In this document: one piece after another, positions 17,005 to 25,622 of the stretch
Position numbering within the stretch: position 1 is the first letter of the stretch
Layout: every line of letters starts with the position of its first letter
Assembly (NCBI RefSeq): GCF_900182565.1
Contig: NZ_FXTI01000005.1
Location: 1 to 64,000, forward strand
Length of the DNA stretch: 64,000 bases
Direction of reading: 5' to 3'
DNA from: Melghirimyces algeriensis
GTDB taxonomy: Bacteria > Bacillota > Bacilli > Thermoactinomycetales > DSM-45169
Notes under the pieces: model-generated
What the model saw: only the letters and a program-made list of their open reading frames with translations
The model's database searches: none
Told to the model about the DNA's origin: nothing
Program-made: the position numbers and the translations under genes

Positions 17005-17589
17005 ATGAACCTGATACCTTATGTTGTCGAGCAAACCAACCGCGGGGAACGTTCCTACGATATTTACTCCCGGTTATTAAAGGACCGTATCATCTTCCTG
17101 GGCAGTGAGATCAATGATGCTGTCGCAAACACGGTCGTTGCTCAATTGTTGTTTCTGCAAACAGAAGATCCCAACAAAGATATTCAACTTTACATTAATT
17201 CTCCAGGGGGTTCCATTTCTGCTGGATTTGCCATTTACGATACCATGCAACACGTCAAGTGCGATATTCAGACGATTTGTATTGGAATGGCCGCTTCAAT
17301 GGGTGCTTTCCTGCTCTCTTCCGGGACCAAAGGAAAACGTCTGGTACTGCCCAACAGTGAAGTGATGATCCACCAACCGCTGGGTGGAGCCCAAGGCCAA
17401 GCATCGGATATTGAGATCAGCGCCAAACGCATTCTACGGATGCGGGACCGATTAAACAAGCTTCTCTCGGAACAAACCGGCCAACCGCTAAAGAAAATTC
17501 AACAGGATACAGACCGTGATCACTTCATGACAGCAGAGGAAGCCAAAGAATACGGATTGGTTGATAAAATTATCAACCACCAAAAATAA
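17005..17589 (+). CDS. clpP: ATP-dependent Clp protease proteolytic subunit
   Basis: ClpP forms the proteolytic barrel that works with ClpX or ClpC. The 194-residue protein starts at an ATG preceded by GAGGAGG and has the catalytic triad Ser98 (GMAASMG), His123 (MIHQP) and Asp172 (DTDRDHF). An open frame extends upstream to 16936, but that part covers the promoter and is not translated. The CtsR box places it in the class III heat-shock group. ClpP together with the AGKQENYALAA tag from ssrA forms the quality-control route for stalled products. Confidence 0.97.
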   Translation: MNLIPYVVEQTNRGERSYDIYSRLLKDRIIFLGSEINDAVANTVVAQLLFLQTEDPNKDIQLYINSPGGSISAGFAIYDTMQHVKCDIQTICIGMAASMGAFLLSSGTKGKRLVLPNSEVMIHQPLGGAQGQASDIEISAKRILRMRDRLNKLLSEQTGQPLKKIQQDTDRDHFMTAEEAKEYGLVDKIINHQK

Positions 17590-17599
17590 GTTAGACTGT

Positions 17600-17704
17600 G
17601 ACAAAGGTAATAAGAGGGGGATTTCCGGTGAAGCGGACCGATGCTGACTTCTTTGCTGGAGGAAAGAGATGGGGAAACGGAAATCCCCTCTCCCCCACTT
17701 TGTC
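17600..17704 (+). repeat. GACAAAG element, copy A (short form)
   Basis: The 105-nt element starts with GACAAAG (17600-17606) and ends with CTTTGTC (17698-17704). Inside these arms AGAGGGGGATTTCCG (17613-17627) pairs with CGGAAATCCCCTCT (17678-17691) with one extra G. Flanking TAGAC and GTCTA can extend the outer stem. Relative to copy B it lacks about 100 nt in the middle but keeps CTTTGCTGGAGGAAAGAGAT near the 3' side. It lies 10 nt after the clpP stop and 9 nt before the clpP terminator, in the sense direction. Confidence 0.75.
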
Positions 17705-17713
17705 GTCTACACT

Positions 17714-17748
17714 CCGACGTCCCAATTGGCACGTCGGTTTTCTTTTTT
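17714..17748 (+). terminator. Intrinsic terminator of clpP
   Basis: The stem CCGACGT/ACGTCGG (17714-17720 with 17731-17737) is followed by a T-rich run. Confidence 0.85.
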
Positions 17749-17902
17749 AAGAAATAAATGTCTATCTTTTCAGTCATTTCCTGATTAGCGCACCACAACA
17801 GGATTTTTGACTGATTTTTATTGATTTTTCAATTGCCTTTCTATACTTGTTATGTTACGTTTGTTTTGGGTACATGATGGGTATTGCTGAGGAGGACATG
17901 CA

Positions 17903-18568
17903 TTGAGAACTGCCGCTCTCACATTAATCGTTTTTCTGTTGACTTTTACGGTAGCACCGGCAGCCTTTGCTGAAACTTCCCAGGAGACCGCCGCTTCATC
18001 TCTTGAAGCCGTCTACTATACCAAGGATAACAAACATCTTTTGGAAGTAACCCTTCCCGGAGCCACTCAACTGAAAGGGAACTGGGTTGTTACTCTAAAC
18101 GGGAGCTATGAACAACGTTCTGCGGAAGATGCTGAGATGAACACATTTGTCGCTGAATATGAAGACCTGAACTCAGAAAGAAGCTATCAGGTGAATGCTG
18201 TCTTTTATGGCAAGAATGGCGCAGAACCCATCGATCTAGATGCCTGTTTCCAGCTCGAAAATCCGGCCACTACCACCAGCAAGCCCGTCCAATTGAAAGA
18301 TTGCGGCTTGAATGAAGTGGCGGAAAAGGCCAAAAAATCAAACGCGGAAACAAAAGATTCCAAGAACACAGAAGACGGAAACAGTCAGAATTCCGGGAAT
18401 GCAGAACAAGAAACAGCCCCTGTTCAAGATGAAGAACCGAATACACTGCAAAATATGAACAGCAGTCCCCAGGAACAAGGAGATTCCTCTGCTGATTCTC
18501 CCTTGGCATCAACGGGACTACAGCTGTTTTCGTTAGGTTTCACACTCTTGAGCATCATCGGAAACTGA
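17903..18568 (+). CDS. Secreted protein with LASTG sortase-like signal, tail cut by a stop codon
   Basis: I do not recognise a named family. The 221 residues begin with a signal peptide ending at APAAFA-ET. A beta-rich region of about 100 residues follows, then a low-complexity Asn/Ser/Glu/Gln-rich linker (about 145-200). The C-terminus is LASTG and the hydrophobic segment LQLFSLGFTLLSIIGN, like a sortase cell-wall sorting signal. The usual basic tail is missing. After the TGA the same frame continues LKTGRRWEIR and stops, which would supply that tail. The start is a TTG at 17903 with GGAGG seven bases before it; the nearby ATG at 17898 stops at once. A terminator follows at 18791-18869. Confidence 0.8.
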   Translation: MRTAALTLIVFLLTFTVAPAAFAETSQETAASSLEAVYYTKDNKHLLEVTLPGATQLKGNWVVTLNGSYEQRSAEDAEMNTFVAEYEDLNSERSYQVNAVFYGKNGAEPIDLDACFQLENPATTTSKPVQLKDCGLNEVAEKAKKSNAETKDSKNTEDGNSQNSGNAEQETAPVQDEEPNTLQNMNSSPQEQGDSSADSPLASTGLQLFSLGFTLLSIIGN

Positions 18569-18790
18569 CTGAAGACAGGCAGACGATGGGAGATCCGGTA
18601 GTCTCCACAGCAGATACCTCACCCCTTTAGAGGAACCGAGGAAGGTTCAGCGAGGAACAGTGCCAGTGTTTTTACGGATTGGATTGTAACACTGTAACAT
18701 ATCGCTTACGCGTTACCATACTTAAACATGCAGAAGTTCATCACTGTTTGAATCGATTTCTAAATCCTACTATATCGACGCCCATCACCC
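18569..18790. other. Intergenic region with no recognised feature
   Basis: Apart from the ten-codon read-through frame at its left end, no gene, known riboswitch or repeat is seen. It appears to be the 3' region of the secreted-protein gene before its terminators. Confidence 0.4.
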
Positions 18791-18869
18791 AACAGCAGAC
18801 CCCCGATGGGTCTGTTGTTCTATTAAACAGCCGGTCCCTTTATATTCGGGACCGGCATTCTCTTTTTTT
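18791..18869 (+). terminator. Tandem terminator hairpins between convergent genes
   Basis: The first hairpin pairs AACAGCAGACCC with GGGTCTGTTGTT (18791-18819, one mismatch). The second pairs GCCGGTCCC with GGGACCGGC (18830-18856) and is followed by a T run at 18862-18868. They lie between the secreted-protein gene and the convergent antiporter gene. Confidence 0.75.
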
Positions 18870-18900
18870 GCTATCCTCTTGTCAGAATCCTAATGTATCA

Positions 18901-20733
18901 TTATTCGCTCAGCATCCATTTCAGCCGTTGGACATGCGCCGGCTGATCACTGCTGATAATCAATCGGTCTCCCAAAAGAAGAACCGTGTCACCATGAGGA
19001 ACAATTACCTCATTGTCCCGTAAGATCCGAAGAACCAATGAATCCCCCAGGATATTCAGATCCCGAACCCGCATCATATGGTAACGTTCATTTAACATGG
19101 GAATCTCCTGCAAATGACCTTCAGTTGTGACCAAATTGATTACCGATGGATATTCAATCATTGCTTTGACCAATGTCATATTGGAAAAGAAGCTGGAGAT
19201 AAACTGGATGTTGCTTCCTTCGGGTAAGGGCTTTTTTTCTTCTACCCTGGCAATTACCTGTTTAACCCCTTGCTTCTCCGCCTCCAGGGCAATCTGGAAA
19301 TTCCGTTCATCGTCATTCGTATAGACGACAACGATCTCTCTTTCAAAAACCCCTTTATCAGCCAAGTCTTCAGTAGAAAGAGGATTTAATTCCACAATCG
19401 GATAGGGAAATTTGTGAACCGGTTCCAGATTGGTTTTGTCGGAACCGTACAATGTCACATCATAACCATCCTTCTTCAAATCTTGCGCCAGCTTCAGTGT
19501 AATCGCATTAAAACCAACCAAGGACACTTTTGAAATCACAGGAGCGACTTCCGCATCCGGCACCATACGCTGAAATATGATCGGCGATGTGATCACTGTT
19601 ACCACAGATGCCAATACCAGTGCTGTATTCGTCGTATTGTTGATAATGTCAAGCTCCATCCCCACTGCTGATGCAGCAATCACCAAACTCAGCTTGGAGC
19701 CCAGAAGCACCCCGGATGCAATCGACTTCTTCCAGGAAAACCACTGACGAAAAATCGGGATTACAACCAACTTAGAAAGATAAAAGGCAAGGAGGAAAAG
19801 TGGAAACATCGCCAAAGCCTTGGGATCCTCAATCATTCCGCGCAGATCCAATTTCGCTCCCACCATGACAAAGAAAATGGGAATGAGAAAACCAAATCCG
19901 AAGCTGTTCAGTTGTTTTACAAATTCCTTCTGCGGTGACAAGAGAGAGAGAACGACACCGGCCAAAAATGCACCCAGAATATTTTCGGCACCCACTCCTT
20001 CGGACAGCGCAACAAACAGAAGGATCAATGCAAATACACCGCGGGTTCCGAGGGAAATCGTCTCCCGCTGAATTTTTTCCATTACTTTTTTAGGTTTAGC
20101 CGCCACAATTAAACGGTAAATTACAAAACAAACGACAAACAACAGCGAAAGAAGCATAATATTTGAAATCCCGTTCGCTCCTTCCGAAGAACGCAAAAAG
20201 GAAACATGGACCGCCAACAGCGTCATCGTAAAGAAATCAGCAAAAACGGCCACCAGAAGAATGGACTGACCCAGCGAACCAGCCAATAACCCCTTGTCTT
20301 TCAGTACCGGCATGGTAACACTGACAGAGATCGTAGAGATGATCAATGTCATAAAAAAGACATCTGAAACATATCCCATGATACTTAACAACCAGGCCAG
20401 TAAGAGAGAGGCTAGGAAAATACCTGCAAAACTGATGAACCCCAGTTTAAGGGGATTAACTGACCCTGATTTTTTACGGCTTTCCTGAATCAGGTTAAAG
20501 TCTACTTCCAATCCAGTCAAAAACATGAGAAAGATGATACCCAGCATGGAAAGCAATTCTAACAACTGGTCTTCATAAATAACCTTTAATCCGCTTTCCC
20601 CCAGCAGCAGCCCTGCAGCAATTTCTGCCACCACAACAGGAATGGCATTCCACTTCAGCCGATGGAGGATAATAGGGATTATAAAAGCTACCAGCACTAC
20701 AATCATAAGCGATGTAACAGAGTGTTCTTCCAC
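18901..20733 (-). CDS. CPA2-family monovalent cation/proton antiporter with RCK domains
   Basis: The 610-residue protein has about 12 membrane segments in the first 385 residues, of the KefB/CPA2 type (for example AGLLLGESGLKVI and FLTGLEVDF). A soluble part follows with a Rossmann-like TrkA-N domain (about 395-510) and a TrkA-C domain (about 525-605). Relatives exchange K+ or Na+ for protons, and RCK domains bind regulatory nucleotides. The first glycine motif is altered (GFNAITLKLA where GxGxxG is common), so the usual NAD(H) site may be weakened. The start is a GTG preceded by AAAGGGGG. The exact ion cannot be told from sequence. Confidence 0.88.
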   Translation of the reverse strand: MEEHSVTSLMIVVLVAFIIPIILHRLKWNAIPVVVAEIAAGLLLGESGLKVIYEDQLLELLSMLGIIFLMFLTGLEVDFNLIQESRKKSGSVNPLKLGFISFAGIFLASLLLAWLLSIMGYVSDVFFMTLIISTISVSVTMPVLKDKGLLAGSLGQSILLVAVFADFFTMTLLAVHVSFLRSSEGANGISNIMLLSLLFVVCFVIYRLIVAAKPKKVMEKIQRETISLGTRGVFALILLFVALSEGVGAENILGAFLAGVVLSLLSPQKEFVKQLNSFGFGFLIPIFFVMVGAKLDLRGMIEDPKALAMFPLFLLAFYLSKLVVIPIFRQWFSWKKSIASGVLLGSKLSLVIAASAVGMELDIINNTTNTALVLASVVTVITSPIIFQRMVPDAEVAPVISKVSLVGFNAITLKLAQDLKKDGYDVTLYGSDKTNLEPVHKFPYPIVELNPLSTEDLADKGVFEREIVVVYTNDDERNFQIALEAEKQGVKQVIARVEEKKPLPEGSNIQFISSFFSNMTLVKAMIEYPSVINLVTTEGHLQEIPMLNERYHMMRVRDLNILGDSLVLRILRDNEVIVPHGDTVLLLGDRLIISSDQPAHVQRLKWMLSE

Positions 20734-20835
20734 AATCGTCGCCCCCTTTCTGGGCCATAGAAATCAAACATAATCTATATATTTCACTAAAAAAACACTA
20801 TTAAAACCGGTTATATATGGAAAAGCAAAGAAATA

Positions 20836-20863
20836 GAGCCGCCACCAAAAGTGGCAACGGCTC
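20836..20863 (-). terminator. Terminator downstream of the HPr/Crh-like gene
   Basis: On the minus strand GAGCCG-TTGCCAC pairs with GTGGC-GGCTC around a TTTT loop. The T run behind it is weak. Confidence 0.55.
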
Positions 20864-20885
20864 CAGAAAGCTGATACTCATTCTC

Positions 20886-21146
20886 TCAGATTTCCTCTTT
20901 GCTGACAATGGCAGCGAGTGCCTCCACCGCTTCCTCTGCATCAGAGCCATCAGCGGATATAGTGATTTCAACACGGTTTGCCACCGCTAAACTCATAATC
21001 CCCATAATACTTTTGGCATTTACTTTTTTAACACCTTTTTTTACAAATATATCGGATGAATACCGGTTCGCCTCCTGAACAAATAGTGCGGCAGGGCGAG
21101 CATGCAGTCCGGCTTTCAGATTGACAACAACATTTTTTTCTACCAT
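20886..21146 (-). CDS. HPr-family phosphocarrier at the crh locus (Crh-like, but with His15)
   Basis: The 86-residue protein has the serine phosphorylation region with Ser46 (AKSIMGIMSL), the target of HPr kinase encoded near 44 kb. Overall it resembles Crh more than HPr (VVNLKAGL-ARPAALFVQEANRYSSD, VKKVNAKSIMG), and it sits after whiA, where crh lies in Bacillus. B. subtilis Crh has Gln15 and cannot take part in sugar transport. Here residue 15 is histidine (GLHARPA), so phosphotransfer from enzyme I is possible. It could be a Crh with retained His or the only HPr of the organism. The start is the ATG at 21146 with GGAGGG; the frame is open 13 codons further upstream. Confidence 0.9.
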   Translation of the reverse strand: MVEKNVVVNLKAGLHARPAALFVQEANRYSSDIFVKKGVKKVNAKSIMGIMSLAVANRVEITISADGSDAEEAVEALAAIVSKEEI

Positions 21147-21181
21147 TGAGATCCCTCCAAATCGATTCAAGTGTTTATCGC

Positions 21182-22132
21182 TCATTTTCTATCATGTTGC
21201 ATAACTTTGTACTTTTGGGCAATCTGATCCAGTTTACGCAATCGATGATTGATAGCCGATTTGCTCACTTTTCTTCCAGGCAACATCTGACCCAGTTCAG
21301 TAAGGCTTACTTCCGGATGACGTAGACGTGCCTCCGCCACTTCCCGGAGCCGGTCAGGCAATTGATCAAGGCCCACTTCCCGGTCAATCAATCGAATGTT
21401 TTCCACTTGGCGCATAGCGGCCTGAATGGTTTTGTTCAGATTGGCTGTTTCACAATTGACCAGCCGATTCACTGAATTTCGCATATCCTTCATGATCCGG
21501 ATATCCTCAAAACGAAATAACGTATGGTGTGCTCCAATGATATTCAAAAATTCCCCGATTTTGTCTCCTTCTTTGATATAAACAACAAATCCTTTTTTTC
21601 GTTCAATCCATTTGGCATGCAAATGATAACGATTCATCAGTTTGCAAAGGTTTTCACTGTGATCCTGATAAGTGGACACAATCTCCAAATGATAAGAGCC
21701 GCTGTCGGGGTTGTTGACGGAACCACCCGCCAAGAAGGCTCCCCTTAAATAGGAGCGCAGGCAGCATTCATTTTTCACCAACTCCGGATCAATTCCGGAA
21801 ATTCGCTCTACACCTTCACCCAATATGGATAAATCCCGCAGGATTTTTTCCGCACCGGATGGAACTCGAATCACATACGTATTGTTCTTTTTTAGACGGG
21901 CCTTCTTTCGAACCAGGACTTCCGGCTGAAGTTGATAAAGCTCTTTCATTCGCTTATACGTATGTCGCGCAATAGAATTATTTTCCGTGGTTACCTCCAA
22001 GCCGATTCGTCCGTTTCCGATCTGAACCAAACCATTCATCCGGACCAAAGCGGATAATTCAGCCCGCTTACAACAATTGGGGATATCGTCCATTCGGGTT
22101 AATTCCTGCTTGGTGGAGGATGCAAAAGACAT
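21182..22132 (-). CDS. whiA: WhiA, DNA-binding protein of the WhiA/LAGLIDADG family
   Basis: WhiA homologues affect cell division and chromosome segregation in Firmicutes and sporulation in Streptomyces. The protein, 316 residues from the ATG at 22132, has the N-terminal MSFASSTKQEL, a LAGLIDADG-like domain (SYLRGAFLAGGSVNNPDSGSYHLEI) without nuclease residues, and a C-terminal helix-turn-helix (SLTELGQMLPGRKVSKSAINHRLRKLDQIA). The frame begins six codons earlier at 22150, but the family consensus favours MSFAS. It belongs to the rapZ-yvcK-whiA-crh operon. Confidence 0.95.
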   Translation of the reverse strand: MSFASSTKQELTRMDDIPNCCKRAELSALVRMNGLVQIGNGRIGLEVTTENNSIARHTYKRMKELYQLQPEVLVRKKARLKKNNTYVIRVPSGAEKILRDLSILGEGVERISGIDPELVKNECCLRSYLRGAFLAGGSVNNPDSGSYHLEIVSTYQDHSENLCKLMNRYHLHAKWIERKKGFVVYIKEGDKIGEFLNIIGAHHTLFRFEDIRIMKDMRNSVNRLVNCETANLNKTIQAAMRQVENIRLIDREVGLDQLPDRLREVAEARLRHPEVSLTELGQMLPGRKVSKSAINHRLRKLDQIAQKYKVMQHDRK

Positions 22133-22158
22133 CTCCATCACTTCCTTCATTCGCTATC

Positions 22159-23136
22159 TTATTCATCTCTGCGTTTTGGAACCAGGTTCACAATCCATTC
22201 ATTCAGCTTTGCGGCATCATGTCGGATCACGGTTTCAATCTGTACCAAGTCATCAGCAATCACTTGACAATCAAATGTTTTTAATCGTTCCACATCTGCC
22301 TGAACCATGGTAGCCCCTTCTTCCGCATACCGTTCCAGGGTGGCGGATGGAGGTGCTTTTTTATTGACGATCACTACATCAAAAAAATTCCTCCCCACAT
22401 GATCAAAAATCGCCGCTACATGGTCCGAAGCTGTAAAGTGATCCGTTTCTCCCGCTTGAGTCATGACATTGCAGATATAGATCTTTTTCGCCGCTGATCG
22501 TCGAATGGCCTGGGTGATATCTTTTACCAATAGATTGGGTAAGATGCTCGTATACAGGCTTCCCGGCCCAAAAATAATGCCATCCGCTTCTTCAATCGCA
22601 TCTAGGGCCGTCGGCAATGGAGCGACGCCTTCCGGTTCCAGAAAGACACGCCGTATCGTTTTTCCGGACTTGGGGATTTGGGATTCCCCTTTGACCAAGG
22701 TTCCGTCATCCATCTCCGCCCATAGCTCGACCTCCTCTTCGGTAGAAGGCAGAACCTGCCCTCTTACCGCCAGCACCCGGCTCATATATTGGATGGCATG
22801 ATTAAAATCTCCAGTAATATCTTTCAGCGCGGCAATCATCAAATTTCCCAGATTATGACCCGCAAGACCATCGCCGTTACGAAAGCGATATTGTAACACG
22901 CTTTCCAATAAGGGCTCTGTATCAGCTAAAGCCACCATTACATTGCGAATATCTCCAGGAGAAGGCATTTGTAGATCACTGCGTATTCGGCCGGAACTCC
23001 CTCCATCATCGGCAACAGTCACAATCGCTGTAATCTCCACAGGAAGCTTCTTCAACCCGCGCAGCAACACAGCCAACCCGGTTCCTCCTCCGACGACAAC
23101 GATCCGTGGATTGCTCCCGGATTCCCTGATTTTCAT
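22159..23136 (-). CDS. yvcK: YvcK/MgfK (CofD-like) gluconeogenesis factor
   Basis: YvcK is needed in B. subtilis for growth on gluconeogenic carbon sources and for normal cell shape, and binds UDP-GlcNAc. The protein has the N-terminal glycine motif VVVGGGTGLAVLLRGLKKLP, TVADDGGSSGRIR, and the CofD-like GPGSLYTSILPNL and NVMTQAGETDHFTASDHV. The ATG at 23136 has GAGGTG six bases before it; an in-frame GTG at 23145 lies on that site and is less likely. It lies 26 nt before whiA and 22 nt after rapZ. Confidence 0.93.
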   Translation of the reverse strand: MKIRESGSNPRIVVVGGGTGLAVLLRGLKKLPVEITAIVTVADDGGSSGRIRSDLQMPSPGDIRNVMVALADTEPLLESVLQYRFRNGDGLAGHNLGNLMIAALKDITGDFNHAIQYMSRVLAVRGQVLPSTEEEVELWAEMDDGTLVKGESQIPKSGKTIRRVFLEPEGVAPLPTALDAIEEADGIIFGPGSLYTSILPNLLVKDITQAIRRSAAKKIYICNVMTQAGETDHFTASDHVAAIFDHVGRNFFDVVIVNKKAPPSATLERYAEEGATMVQADVERLKTFDCQVIADDLVQIETVIRHDAAKLNEWIVNLVPKRRDE

Positions 23137-23158
23137 GATGGACACCTCTTTGATGCTG

Positions 23159-24040
23159 TCAACCGTTCTTGCAGATATCGCGATGCATCACTTGCGATTT
23201 TTCCTGATCCTTAAACTTCTGGTTCAGGTATTCTGAGATCGCGACAGAACGGTGTTTCCCCCCCGTACACCCGATGGCCACCACCAGGTTGGATTTACCC
23301 TCCCGTTGGTAGTGCGGAATGAGGAACGACAGCATATCTGTCAATTTATCGAGGAATTGCCGTGTCTCTTCCCATTTCATTACATATTGATAGACATCTT
23401 GCTCTTTCCCTGTCATAGGTCTTAAAGAGTCCACATAGTGTGGATTCGGTAGGAACCGGACATCAAACACAAGATCCGCATCAATCGGAACACCGTATTT
23501 AAACCCGAAACTCTGGATGGTAATGGTTAGTCGACTGTAATCTGTCTGATGAAAACGTGCCGCTATTTTTTCACTCAGTTGAGCAGGCTTCAGCAAACTT
23601 GTATCAATAATGTGATGCGCGCGTCCCTTAATTTCTTCCAAGAGTTTGCGCTCTAACTTGATCCCATCCAAAGGTGTTCCGTTCGGCGAAAGTGGATGAC
23701 GTCTCCGGGTCTCTTTATAACGTCGAACTAGCGTCTGGTCACTGGCATCCAAGAAAAGAATCTGATAGAGAATGCCATGGTGTTTTTCCAGTGTATCCAG
23801 CGATTCAAAGAGTGAAGAGAAAAACTCCCGTCCCCTCAAGTCGATCACCAAGGCTGCTTTTCTTAACTGACTGCCGGTACCTTTCAGAAGTTCCGCCAGC
23901 TTGGAAAGCAAAGCCGGTGGCAAATTATCGATACAGAAATATCCATGATCCTCCAAGCTCTGCATCGCAATGGTTTTTCCCGCCCCGGACATCCCGGTGA
24001 TCACCACTAGTTGGATCTCCTTTTTCACTTCGGGAGCCAT
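23159..24040 (-). CDS. rapZ: RapZ-type nucleotide-binding protein (YvcJ)
   Basis: The 293-residue P-loop protein has Walker A GMSGAGKT, the family segment ENLEDHGYFCIDNLPPALL-like SLEDHGYFCIDNLP, the RRRHPLSPN loop, and the C-terminal domain with GCTGGKHRSVAISEYL. E. coli RapZ adapts RNase E to a small RNA that controls amino-sugar synthesis. The Gram-positive YvcJ is a GTPase/ATPase of less certain role. The ATG at 24040 is chosen; an upstream in-frame GTG at 24049 touches the ribosome binding region. The gene follows glcK by 56 nt and leads into yvcK. Confidence 0.93.
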   Translation of the reverse strand: MAPEVKKEIQLVVITGMSGAGKTIAMQSLEDHGYFCIDNLPPALLSKLAELLKGTGSQLRKAALVIDLRGREFFSSLFESLDTLEKHHGILYQILFLDASDQTLVRRYKETRRRHPLSPNGTPLDGIKLERKLLEEIKGRAHHIIDTSLLKPAQLSEKIAARFHQTDYSRLTITIQSFGFKYGVPIDADLVFDVRFLPNPHYVDSLRPMTGKEQDVYQYVMKWEETRQFLDKLTDMLSFLIPHYQREGKSNLVVAIGCTGGKHRSVAISEYLNQKFKDQEKSQVMHRDICKNG

Positions 24041-24096
24041 ATCCCTCACCCGCCTTTAATACTCCATTAGTATATGATGAATTTTTAAAGAGTTTC

Positions 24097-25035
24097 CTAT
24101 TGAACCGTTAATCTTGCCGCACCGATTATACCTGCATCATTCCCCAGTTCAGCAGGAAGGATTCGAGCATCCGCAAAGGTGTAGGCAGCATACGCCTGAC
24201 GCAGGGGAGCAAGCAGTTGTTCCCCTGCTCTGGAAACCCCACCACCAATGATAAATGCTGCGGGATTGGTAACGACCGAAAGGATCGACATCATTCGAGC
24301 CAAAGCATCCACAGCAACAGCAATCACTTTTTGTGCAACCGGATCTCCTTCAGAAGCCGCATCAAAAATATCCTTTGCCATTAGCTGATCGTTTTTGGCT
24401 TTAGAAGCAAGCTTGGTGTGCTCACCGCTCAAAATAGACTCTTTGGCCAACCGGATCATTCCCGTCGCAGAAGCGATCGTTTCCACACATCCCTGCCTGC
24501 CGCAACCACAAATCGCTCCATTCTCTTCTACCCGAATGTGTCCGATTTCTCCTGCGAGTCCAGAAGAGCCGTGAATCAGTTTTCCTCCAGAGATCATTCC
24601 ACCACCGATTCCCGTTCCCAAAGTGATGCAGACCAGATCGCCTAAACCTCTCCCTGCCCCGATCCACGCTTCGCCAAATGCCGCTGCATTGGCATCATTA
24701 TCAATGGTAACCGGAACATTTAGCTCTTCTTCCAGACGATCCTTTATCGCTATATCTGTCCATGGTATATTCACCAATTTAACAATTTTACCTTGTGGGA
24801 TATCCAAAAATCCCGGCAACCCAATTCCAACGCCTTCTACAGAGCTCCAGGAAACCCCTGCCTGATCTACCAGTTGACGCGCTTGATCAGCAATCCGTTG
24901 AACCCCGACTTCTGCACTTTCCTGAGAGGGAGTTGGAGTTTCAGATGTTTGAAGAAGCCTTCCATCTCCATCAACAATACCTGCTTTGATTGTAGTACCC
25001 CCAACATCAATTCCAATCAATGTTTTCCCCATCAT
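24097..25035 (-). CDS. glcK: ROK-family glucokinase
   Basis: The protein phosphorylates glucose with ATP. Its 312 residues show the ATP motif GIDVGGTTIKAGIVD, the substrate region LPGFLDIPQGKIVKLVNIPW, DNDANAAAFGE, GTGIGGG and the ROK zinc motif CGCGRQGCVE. GGAGAGG stands seven bases before the first ATG. In B. subtilis glcK lies elsewhere; here it sits between the Nudix gene and rapZ in the same direction, so it is probably co-transcribed with a group devoted to carbon metabolism. Confidence 0.93.
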   Translation of the reverse strand: MMGKTLIGIDVGGTTIKAGIVDGDGRLLQTSETPTPSQESAEVGVQRIADQARQLVDQAGVSWSSVEGVGIGLPGFLDIPQGKIVKLVNIPWTDIAIKDRLEEELNVPVTIDNDANAAAFGEAWIGAGRGLGDLVCITLGTGIGGGMISGGKLIHGSSGLAGEIGHIRVEENGAICGCGRQGCVETIASATGMIRLAKESILSGEHTKLASKAKNDQLMAKDIFDAASEGDPVAQKVIAVAVDALARMMSILSVVTNPAAFIIGGGVSRAGEQLLAPLRQAYAAYTFADARILPAELGNDAGIIGAARLTVQ

Positions 25036-25118
25036 CTCAGTTCCTCTCCGCTCTGCTTAAACTTGGTTTGAATATACTCGATCGGACCAAATGGGTCAAG
25101 CCGGGTTATTCCAACCGG

Positions 25119-25571
25119 TTAAGGAAGGTTATGATAAAGCAATTCCTCATCTGAATTGTATACCAGTCGTCCAATAATCAGTTCCCGTCCTTCCAACAGC
25201 CGGGTTAAAATCACCCTGTCCATCTCCGAAAGTGATAAATCGGCGATATCATCTTCATTTTGCCACATCAATTCCCCTTCTTCGCTGTATTCCAGTAAAT
25301 CACCTTGATAATGGTTTGCTCGAAATGTAAACAGCATCCATTCTTTTTGCAAACGTCCTTCTTCCTCCATACACATGGTAAATACACCGCAAAGCGTGGG
25401 TTGATCCAAAATCAGTCCGGTTTCTTCTTCATACTCCCGGCTAACCGCCTCCAATACCGTTTCCGAAGGTTCCACTTTGCCACCGGGAGCCACCCACCAC
25501 CCCCTTCGGGGTTTTTTCAAAAGAAGAACTTTACCATTTGATGTCAATATACAGTTTGCCACACGTTGCAT
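25119..25571 (-). CDS. Nudix hydrolase (YvcI-like)
   Basis: The 150-residue protein has a complete Nudix box, G-X5-E-X7-REYEEETG-L (GGKVEPSETVLEAVSREYEEETGL, residues about 31-54), which binds magnesium and cleaves nucleoside diphosphates linked to other groups. The substrate is unknown; an 8-oxo-dGTP-like or NDP-derivative role is possible. A Nudix gene is found in this place, before rapZ, in Bacillus (yvcI). It ends 84 nt before glcK. Confidence 0.9.
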   Translation of the reverse strand: MQRVANCILTSNGKVLLLKKPRRGWWVAPGGKVEPSETVLEAVSREYEEETGLILDQPTLCGVFTMCMEEEGRLQKEWMLFTFRANHYQGDLLEYSEEGELMWQNEDDIADLSLSEMDRVILTRLLEGRELIIGRLVYNSDEELLYHNLP

Positions 25572-25622
25572 CCGCTTTCACCTCTGTCGTTGAAACATCA
25601 CCAAGAAGCAGGATGAGACATG

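Noticed and set aside
18569..18790. Possible riboswitch (c-di-AMP or similar) after the secreted-protein gene
   Set aside because: Some GGAACC and GAGG blocks looked suggestive, but the order and pairing of known classes are absent and no gene follows in the sense direction.
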